Shown: piece by piece, positions 30,396-32,052 of the stretch
Layout: each line of letters starts with the position of its first letter
Numbering within the stretch: position 1 is the first letter of the stretch
Source of the DNA: Irineochytrium annulatum
Lineage: Eukaryota > Chytridiomycota > Chytridiomycetes > Chytridiales > Chytridiaceae
Length of the DNA: 32,052 nt
NCBI GenBank assembly: GCA_027600665.1
Contig: JADGJL010000206.1
Coordinates: 1-32,052, forward strand
Reading direction: 5' to 3'
Made by a program: the position numbers and the translations under genes
Notes under the pieces: generated by a model
Told to the model about the DNA's origin: nothing
Seen by the model: the letters and a program-made list of their open reading frames with translations, nothing else
Database searches by the model: none

Positions 30396-31175
30396 TCACT
30401 TCCTGTAGCCGTACCCGTACTCAGAGGCCGTCACGCACGGGCTCTGGTGGTACTGCAGCCAAGGGTCGACGCTGCACTCGGTGCCGGCCGCGCACCTCAT
30501 CTCGACCCACTCGCCATGGTCGCACTGGTAGAAGACGGAGCTGTCACCCGACGCGTCGCACTTGTAATTTTGTCCCTTCCACGAGCCGGCGGAGGTCGAG
30601 CAGTCACCCTCGTTGCCGTAGGAGGGCGTGTAGCTGGGCTCTGAGGAAGTGTAGCTCGGCTTCGAGGGCGTGTAGCTAGGCTTCAAGGGAGTGTAGCTCG
30701 GCGTGTAGCTCGGCTTGGCGGGCGTGTACGAGGGCTTTGAGGGAGGGTAGCTCGGCTTCAAGGGAGTGTAGCTCGGCGTGTAGCTCGGCTTTGCCGGCGT
30801 GTTTGAAGGCTTCGAAGGAGTGTAGGACGGCTTCTTTGGCGCGTACGTGGGTGTGTAGGTGGGCTTCTTCGGGCTGTAAGCCGGCGGCTCCGGCGCGTAT
30901 CCGCCGTGCGAAGGGTGGTAGTCGGCCACGCACGGGCTTTGGCGGTACTGGAGCCACGGCTCGACCTCGCAGACGGTGCCGGCAGCGCAGGGCATGCGAA
31001 CCCACTTGCCATGGTCGCACTGGTAGAAGACGGTCACGTCACCGGACGCATCGCACTTATAGTTCTGGCCTTGGAAGGAGCCGCGGGAGGTCGAGCAGTC
31101 GCCCTCGTAGGAGTACGACTCTGCGACGGCGACGGCCGAGATGGAGGCGACGGCAAGGAGGGTCGAGAAGAGCAT
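30396..31175 (-). CDS. Secreted protein with two CBM19-like modules and Tyr-Thr-Pro linker
   Basis: Single exon, 259 aa. The frame is open further upstream but without ATG; the ATG at 31175 starts a clean signal peptide (MLFSTLLAVASISAVAVA, residues 1-18). Two near-identical six-Cys modules occupy about residues 27-82 and 192-247. Each has NYKCDASGD, then VFYQCDHG, W-V-x-M, CAAGT, and PWLQY with QSPC. The F-Y-Q-C-x-x-G-x-WV-x-x-x-CA-x-GT-x-C pattern matches family 19 carbohydrate-binding (chitin-binding) modules as found at the end of yeast chitinase. The linker repeats SYTPSKP-type heptads, and a 25-residue unit occurs twice in tandem. There is no catalytic domain. Likely an extracellular chitin-binding protein of the wall or secretome. 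It shares a TATTTAA promoter with the Cys-rich gene. Confidence 0.85.
   Translation of the reverse strand: MLFSTLLAVASISAVAVAESYSYEGDCSTSRGSFQGQNYKCDASGDVTVFYQCDHGKWVRMPCAAGTVCEVEPWLQYRQSPCVADYHPSHGGYAPEPPAYSPKKPTYTPTYAPKKPSYTPSKPSNTPAKPSYTPSYTPLKPSYPPSKPSYTPAKPSYTPSYTPLKPSYTPSKPSYTSSEPSYTPSYGNEGDCSTSAGSWKGQNYKCDASGDSSVFYQCDHGEWVEMRCAAGTECSVDPWLQYHQSPCVTASEYGYGYRK
30630..30870 (-). repeat. 21-bp and 75-bp tandem coding repeats (Tyr-Thr-Pro linker)
   Basis: The linker of the CBM19-like protein is built of 21-bp units coding SYTPSKP variants. A larger unit, TPAKPSYTPSYTPLKPSY then T/P-PSKPSY, occurs twice in a row. Such tracts expand and contract in frame, so linker length may vary between strains. 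Confidence 0.85.
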
Positions 31176-31745
31176 TGTTGAGGTAGTTGCTGGATGTTGC
31201 TGATGATAATTGTTGGGAGAGTCCAAGATAGTGGTTAAATACCAGAAGTTGAAGTGTCACAAGTCAAAACCTCGCTTCACTTCCACATCACCGCCACACA
31301 GGCCCTACCCGAGCCTTCTTTCCAGCTAATGCAGCGAGTTGCCCCCGCATCGCAAAACATCTCATAAATTATCACGACCGGTAACTGTCTTTGAGCGTCG
31401 TGGTCACACTGCTTCCGAGTACTTGAATGCTTTCTGGTCACTTCTTTTAGGAGTGTTCTTGAGCAGCGAGCAATTGGTGAGTTATCTCATTTTGCTGCTT
31501 CCGATGAAAGATGTTGGCAAAACGTATTACTCTATTTGTATTGACCAATGAAGTACTTCTAGCGTTTAAGACAGACTCTTTATAGGAAAGAAAATTGGGC
31601 CAAAAATTACGCCGTAACAAGTGATGATTCTAGTGCTGCACTCTTCAACAACAGATCAACAAATTATTACATAATTGATAACAACGGCCGCCCCACTGGC
31701 CCGTCACAATAAATTAAAAAGGAAAGCAAAATAGGAGATAATTAA
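31176..31745. other. Intergenic region: promoter of the CBM19-like gene and 3' flank of the edge gene
   Basis: 570 bp. The side next to 31175 holds the TATTTAACC box and a CAACA-rich leader on the minus strand. The A/T-rich remainder has no supported gene; a 70-codon plus frame at 31339-31551 lacks an ATG start and looks random. Confidence 0.6.
31233..31241 (-). promoter_or_regulatory. TATA-like box of the CBM19-like gene
   Basis: On the minus strand TATTTAACC lies about 58-66 nt before the ATG at 31175, with a leader rich in CAACA and CAACATCC. Sequence, spacing and leader resemble those of the Cys-rich gene at 27474. Confidence 0.6.
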
Positions 31746-32052
31746 CTAGGTGGAGACAATGCTATCCCAGCGCGTAATCAAAAAGCCCCATATAGCCCCC
31801 CACTCCTCAAACTCCTCTCGGGCCCTCCTCATCAAATCTGCATTCATAAAGCCCTCCCTCCCCTCCCGGCTGTACCCCGCTGCGTCGCCCCTCATGTCGT
31901 GGACTTGAAGCACGACAGTAACGGCGGAGATCGGCAGGTTATCCCGAGCGCAAACGTCCCGCGCTAGCCTCGAGTAGAGGCCGAGGAGCTGCTCCCGCTT
32001 AGGGTTCAACCGCAGCAGGGTTCGAACGAGCGCGAGGTGCGCCGCACCGATC
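31746..32052 (-). CDS. Unknown protein, C-terminal 101 residues (5' part outside window)
   Basis: A minus-strand frame is open from the window edge to a stop at 31746. It reads IGAAHLALVRTLLRLNPKRE at the visible start, then LLGLYSRLARDVCARDN, VLQVHDMRGDAAGYSREG, and ends EWGAIWGFLITRWDSIVST. Composition is that of a folded, partly helical protein. I do not recognise the family. The last codon of the frame at the edge begins at 32051, so the gene continues to the right. Confidence 0.6.
   Translation of the reverse strand, partial: IGAAHLALVRTLLRLNPKREQLLGLYSRLARDVCARDNLPISAVTVVLQVHDMRGDAAGYSREGREGFMNADLMRRAREEFEEWGAIWGFLITRWDSIVST

Noticed and set aside
30630..30870. CRISPR-like regular repeats
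   Set aside because: The repeats are in-frame coding units without unique spacers, in a fungal secreted-protein linker.
31339..31551. 70-codon plus frame with a hydrophobic stretch
   Set aside because: It has no ATG at its start, no neighbours in frame by splicing, and lies in A/T-rich spacer.

Overview
The window looks like nuclear DNA of a flagellated (zoosporic, chytrid-like) fungus. Genes are dense and lie on both strands. Most are split by short GT-AG introns, about 40-110 nt, several with TACTAAC/CTGAC-type branch points. The proteins are fungal/opisthokont: TOM7, dynactin p25, a Faf1-type nucleolar protein, a BRO1-domain protein, a Kre9/Knh1-like GPI protein and a chitin-binding-like secreted protein. 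A homologue of the animal centriolar/tubulin-polyglutamylation protein C11orf49 (CSTPP1) argues for a lineage that still has centrioles and a flagellum. I rebuilt exon structures by hand. In every multi-exon gene except the frameshifted cysteine-rich one, the exons sum to an exact multiple of three.

Left part (1-12.3 kb): two head-to-tail ABCC/MRP-type ABC transporter genes, the first cut by the window edge, separated by a GPI-anchored wall protein gene and about 1.1 kb of unassigned GC-rich DNA. The second copy is complete (13 exons, 1457 aa). A cyclin T/K-like gene lies convergent to it on the minus strand. Downstream of transporter copy 1 there is a decayed piece of this same cyclin gene, so the ancestral duplication carried transporter plus cyclin and one cyclin copy died. 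The 3' ends of the two transporters are nearly identical, introns included, which suggests recent gene conversion.

Middle part (12.6-19.8 kb): a run of minus-strand genes for an N-myristoylatable calcineurin-B-like EF-hand protein, a Faf1-like ribosome-biogenesis protein, the CSTPP1-like protein and an unrecognised 772-aa four-TM protein. The last is divergently paired with TOM7 across a 153-bp shared promoter.

Right part (20.4-32.05 kb): a very large 2001-aa BRO1-domain protein with a disordered, Gln-rich C-terminal half; a secreted Cys-rich repeat protein whose frame is broken in one module; dynactin p25 with two tiny exons; a secreted protein with two CBM19-like modules joined by a Tyr-Thr-Pro linker; and the C-terminal end of an unknown minus-strand gene. 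I see no rRNA, tRNA, CRISPR or intact transposon. The genes are mostly unrelated housekeeping or surface functions; apart from the transporter/cyclin duplication I see no evidence of a functional cluster.
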